This document shows positions 60,691 to 64,000 of a stretch of 64,000 nucleotides of DNA, piece after piece. Origin of the DNA: Amycolatopsis umgeniensis (lineage in GTDB: Bacteria > Actinomycetota > Actinomycetes > Mycobacteriales > Pseudonocardiaceae); NCBI RefSeq assembly GCF_014205155.1, contig NZ_JACHMX010000001.1, positions 5,766,001-5,830,000 on the forward strand. The letters are read 5' to 3'. A program made the translations under genes and the position numbers. How positions within the stretch are numbered: the stretch's first letter is position 1; every line of letters begins with the position of its first letter. Below the pieces are notes generated by a model that saw nothing but the letters and a program-made list of their open reading frames with translations, had not been told where the DNA came from and made no database searches.

Positions 60691-60824
60691 GTGTTTCCCT
60701 TCAACTACATTCCGTCAACGCCGGGGTGGAAAAGCCGTACCGATCAGCTGGTCGAGGAGGACGGCTACGTCGATTTAGTGATCTAATCGGAAGCTACATC
60801 AGTCGAGTAGGGGGTTTGGATCAC

Positions 60825-63401
60825 ATGGATCCTGACGATCTCGACGGTGGGACCCCCGACACCCACCGGCCTTCGGATCAGGATTCCTCGCCAGCGAACG
60901 GCACCGCGACCTGCACGGTTGGAGAACCTGACCGTCATGCCTCGCTCGTCCGTCTGCTGACCGAGTTGTCCGTCGAGAGGGATCGGCGCGGCGAACCCGC
61001 GCTCGCCTTTCTCGGCAAGGGGTACCGCCTTTTGGAGCAAAATCCCGACGGCGGCACTTTGGGAACGCAATACCTCACGATGGTCGAAGCGAGCCCTTAC
61101 GGGATCTGTGTCCATCAGCGGGGCAAAGTCGTTTTCGTGAACTCGGCCACGATGCGTTTCGTCGGCGCGAGCGTGTCGACCGAGATCATCGGGATGCACA
61201 TCACGGATCTGGTCGACGAGGGCTCGCAGGACGCGCTGCTGGCGCGGATCGGTTCCCTGGTCGCGCCCGGCTCGTTCAGTGAACCGACCGAGATGACGCT
61301 GCGGACCCTCCAGGGCCACAAGGTCGCCGTCGAATCCCAGGCGGTGCTCACCACCTGGGAGGGCAAACCCGCCTACCAGGTGATCATGCGCGATCTGACC
61401 ACGCAGAAAGCGGCGGAAGCCGGTCTGCGGTTTCAGGCCGCGCTGGTCGGCCACGCGAGTGACGCGATCATCGCGACCTCGCCCGACGGCCTGGTGACGA
61501 GCTGGAATCCGGCGGCCGAGGCCGTCTACGGCCATGAACTCGACCAGGTCATCGGTGTGCCGGTGGCCGAGGTCGTCGGCGCGCCGATGAGCCCGCGGGA
61601 GGTCGTCGCGGCGGGCGGTGTCGTGCAGGCGACGCATTTCAGCGCCGACGGCACGGCGCTCGCGGTGCGTGTCTCCGCCGCCGAGATGTTCGACGGTTAC
61701 GTGCTGCTGTGCGCCGACGAGACGGCGCAGCGCCGGGCCGAGGCCGAATTCGCCACCGTCGTCGAAACGCTCGACGAAGGGGTGCTGGTGGTCGGCCCCG
61801 GCGGGCGGATCGAGCTGGCGAATTCCGCGGCGCACCGGATCTCCGGTGTACCCGAGGGTTCCCTGATCGGCCTGGAGAGCCGGACTTTGCGGCTGCACGA
61901 CGAGTCCGGCGCCCCGGTGCCCGTCGACGATCTGCCGTCCGCGCGCGTGCGGCGTTCCGGGAAGGTCGAGACCGGGCGGGTCGTGCAAGTGCGGCGGCGC
62001 GACGGCGAACACCGGTGGCTTTCGCTGACGTCCGGTCCTCTGATGGCGCCGGGGCAGAGCGTGCCCTCGGTACTGACGTCCTTCGCCGACATCACCGAAC
62101 GGCGGGCGATCAGCGAGCGGCTGGCCTACGAGGCGACCCACGATCCGCTGACCAGGCTCGCGAACCGCACGCTCGCGCTGAACCATCTGCGGCTCACGAT
62201 CGCGGATCCGGCGCGGACGACCACCGTGATGTTCATCGACCTCGACAAGTTCAAGATCATCAACGACTCGCTCGGTCATACCGTCGGCGACCAGGTGCTG
62301 CGCATCATCGGCGAGCGGCTGAGGGCCGCCGCCGGGCCTTCGGACCTGGTCGGACGGCTCGGCGGGGACGAGTTCCTGGTCATCACCACCGGTTATACCG
62401 AGGCCGCCGAGGTGCGGGCGCTGGCCGATCACCTCCAGCGGCATCTCGCCGAATCGCTCACCGTGCACGGCCGGGAACTGCATATCAATACGAGCATCGG
62501 AATAGTGATCGCGGAACCCGGCGATTCCCGCAGTGCCGACGAATTGCTGGAAGACGCCGATCTGGCGATGTATCAGGCCAAAACATTCGGCCCCGGCCGG
62601 TACGCGTTCTATGCGCCGATCATGCGGAAACGGGTACAGGACCGTTTCATCCTGGAGCAGGATCTGCGGAACGCCGTCGCGGAAGGCCTGGTCGAAACCG
62701 TTTATCAGCCCGTCGTCGATCTGCGGACGGGCGACATGGTCGCGGTGAAGGCCAAGTCCAGTTGGGACCATCCGGTGCGCGGGCCGATCGATCCGGCGGA
62801 ATTGGCCGAGATCGCCGACGACGGCGATCTTTTGACGATCATCGGTGCGGAGGTCCTCGCCAAAGCCGCCGGTGAGATCTCCCGATGGCGTGCCGATCAT
62901 GGTGTGCACTGTAATGTGAATGTGAGCCTTTCGGTCCGCCAACTGGGCGATCCCACGTTGCTGCAATTGGTTCAGACCACTCTGGAAGATGCGGGGCTGG
63001 GCCCGAACGACTTGAGTCTCGACGTCGACGAGACGGCGCTGAAGGACGCGGCCGACGCCGTCGACGCGCTACGGAAGACCGGGGTCCGGGTGACCGCGGA
63101 ACGGTTCGGTGCCGGGTACTCCTCGCTCGCCCAGCTGTGCCGTCTCGACCTGAACGTGATCGAAATCGACCGGTCGTTCGTGGCGGATCTCGGGAGGTCG
63201 AGCGACGCCGAGCCGATCGTCGCCGGGATCATGGCGATGGCGCACGCCGTCGACCTCGTGGTGGTCGCCGAGGGGGTCGAGACCGCGCGGCAGCTGAAAG
63301 TCCTGCACGAACTCGGCTGCGATTGGGCGAAAGGGCCGCTGGTGGCGCCGCCGGGTCCGGTCGAGGACCTGAAGTCCGCGTACGAACACGTGGTGCGATG
63401 A
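60825..63401 (+). CDS. PAS-GGDEF-EAL protein, EAL domain degenerate
   Basis: An 858-residue cyclic-di-GMP signalling protein without membrane segments. Three PAS-like domains (starting near residues 85, 205 and 310) precede a GGDEF domain with the intact motif GGDEF at 513-517 (RLGGDEFLVI) and no RxxD inhibition site. The C-terminal EAL-like domain has lost its signature: KAK (642-644) replaces EAL, AERFG replaces DDFG and the QGY-type motif reads KGP. It is thus predicted to make, not degrade, cyclic di-GMP. ATG 60825 lies 10 nt after GGGGG. Confidence 0.9.
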   Translation: MDPDDLDGGTPDTHRPSDQDSSPANGTATCTVGEPDRHASLVRLLTELSVERDRRGEPALAFLGKGYRLLEQNPDGGTLGTQYLTMVEASPYGICVHQRGKVVFVNSATMRFVGASVSTEIIGMHITDLVDEGSQDALLARIGSLVAPGSFSEPTEMTLRTLQGHKVAVESQAVLTTWEGKPAYQVIMRDLTTQKAAEAGLRFQAALVGHASDAIIATSPDGLVTSWNPAAEAVYGHELDQVIGVPVAEVVGAPMSPREVVAAGGVVQATHFSADGTALAVRVSAAEMFDGYVLLCADETAQRRAEAEFATVVETLDEGVLVVGPGGRIELANSAAHRISGVPEGSLIGLESRTLRLHDESGAPVPVDDLPSARVRRSGKVETGRVVQVRRRDGEHRWLSLTSGPLMAPGQSVPSVLTSFADITERRAISERLAYEATHDPLTRLANRTLALNHLRLTIADPARTTTVMFIDLDKFKIINDSLGHTVGDQVLRIIGERLRAAAGPSDLVGRLGGDEFLVITTGYTEAAEVRALADHLQRHLAESLTVHGRELHINTSIGIVIAEPGDSRSADELLEDADLAMYQAKTFGPGRYAFYAPIMRKRVQDRFILEQDLRNAVAEGLVETVYQPVVDLRTGDMVAVKAKSSWDHPVRGPIDPAELAEIADDGDLLTIIGAEVLAKAAGEISRWRADHGVHCNVNVSLSVRQLGDPTLLQLVQTTLEDAGLGPNDLSLDVDETALKDAADAVDALRKTGVRVTAERFGAGYSSLAQLCRLDLNVIEIDRSFVADLGRSSDAEPIVAGIMAMAHAVDLVVVAEGVETARQLKVLHELGCDWAKGPLVAPPGPVEDLKSAYEHVVR

Positions 63402-63531
63402 ACCGATTCGTTTCCGCGCACGTGGTCCCGGGTGAGCACGTTCCTCGCCGCTGACGGGACCAAAGCCTCCTATCTCTCCGGCTCTTCGCGACGCAGTCTT
63501 GTCGGTGGGGAACCGGTGAAGGAGGCCTGTC

Positions 63532-64000
63532 GTGTCGCTTCTGTTCCTGTGGCGCCGGATTCACCCCGGCCGGAATCCGCTCGCGCGTGTCTGGGACCGG
63601 ATCGAGGCGGTGATCCTCCTCGGTGGCGTCGCGGTGGCGCTGCTCGGCGTCCCGCTGGCGGCGGCGGCCGGTTCGGAGGCCTACGCGACCATGATGGCGC
63701 GCTCGGCGCTCGAGACGGCCACACGTCACTCGACGACAGCGTTCCTGCTCGAGGACGCTCCGCCGGCGCGCGTCGGCGTCGACGGAACGCCTTCGGCCGA
63801 GACGGCTTCGGTGGCGGCTCGGTGGGCGCTGCCGGACGGGACCTTCCGGGAGGAGCTCGTCACCGCCGATCTCGGCGCTTCGGCGGGTGACGGGGTGACC
63901 GTGTGGCTCGACGAAGCCGAGGCCGTGGTCGCTCCGCCGGTGACGCCGCTCGACGCGACCAGTACGGGGGTCGGTGTCGGGGTGGGGGTGTGGCTGATCG
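63532..64000 (+). CDS. Rv1733c-family membrane protein, N-terminal part (runs off window)
   Basis: GTG 63532 follows GGAGG by 6 nt and the frame stays open to the window end (156 residues). It begins with VSLLFLWRRIHPGRNPLARV, then a transmembrane helix (VILLGGVAVALLGVPLAAAA) and an extracytoplasmic region, as in the actinobacterial Rv1733c family, which normally has a second transmembrane helix near the C-terminus. A run of GVGVGVGV appears just before the cut. Function unknown. Confidence 0.85.
   Translation, partial: MSLLFLWRRIHPGRNPLARVWDRIEAVILLGGVAVALLGVPLAAAAGSEAYATMMARSALETATRHSTTAFLLEDAPPARVGVDGTPSAETASVAARWALPDGTFREELVTADLGASAGDGVTVWLDEAEAVVAPPVTPLDATSTGVGVGVGVWLI

Noticed and set aside
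1..64000. tRNA, rRNA or riboswitch genes
   Set aside because: Intergenic regions were read for T-arm motifs, rRNA blocks and known riboswitch cores; none was convincing. A covariance search was not possible.

Overview
This window is high-GC DNA, mostly coding, with GTG starts and 4-bp ATGA/GTGA stop-start overlaps almost everywhere. It looks like the chromosome of a filamentous actinomycete. The gene families (HutF-type histidine catabolism, HisKA_3 kinases, TIGR02611-like and Rv1733c-like membrane proteins, a Hyg5/FkbO-type chorismatase) and the long perfect intergenic hairpins suggest the Pseudonocardiaceae, with Amycolatopsis my best guess. That is inference and was not tested by any search. 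No rRNA, tRNA, CRISPR array, transposase or prophage gene was seen.

Layout. 1-6404: a histidine-utilisation operon (hutH cut by the window edge, hutU, an M20 amidohydrolase, hutF, hutI) that takes histidine to glutamate by the formimidoylglutamate deiminase route; the M20 enzyme sits where a deformylase is needed. 6434-9777: two small unknown proteins, then a two-component system. 9722-11432: a flavin monooxygenase facing a TetR regulator across two operator-like palindromes. 11864-14555: an ABC exporter operon with a secreted lipase-like hydrolase between ATPase and permease. 14691-21415: an ion-channel-like protein, HrpB helicase, an amino-acid-binding lipoprotein, a MauE/DsbA-like thiol-redox pair and a LysR regulator. 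21547-26526: a GH3 glycosidase, a ThuA-like secreted protein, a membrane protein, an RraA-like protein and a secreted HAF-like protein.

26708-31290 is a five-gene beta-oxidation-like operon (thiolase, SRPBCC, MaoC hydratase, SDR dehydrogenase, acyl-CoA dehydrogenase) behind a perfect TetR-type palindrome. Converging on it, 31342-35730 is a tight four-gene operon: chorismatase, benzoate-CoA-ligase-like enzyme, EamA exporter and class I DAHP synthase. It reads as a self-contained pathway making, activating and exporting a hydroxybenzoate, and is the most interesting system here. 36237-40804 encodes topoisomerase IV (parE-parC).

41035-50601 holds a membrane cyclase-like protein, a GH76 glycosidase, a luciferase-like monooxygenase with its FMN reductase, a TetR regulator, an aldo/keto reductase, a second ABC exporter and two overlapping paralogous genes. 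51594-54471 pairs a 57-aa cysteine-containing small protein with a TPR-CHAT protease-like protein. The remainder includes an AA10 LPMO behind a DasR-type site, a stand-alone LigD-type polymerase domain, a PobA-like hydroxylase, a small ATPase, a solitary ketosynthase, a GGDEF protein with a degenerate EAL domain, and the start of an Rv1733c-like protein.

Intergenic spaces carry recurring sequences. Eleven copies of a 22-23-bp element related to AGCAAGGGACCTTTGCT occur, five of them overlapping a stop codon. Several families of long, nearly perfect hairpins lie mostly at gene 3' ends.
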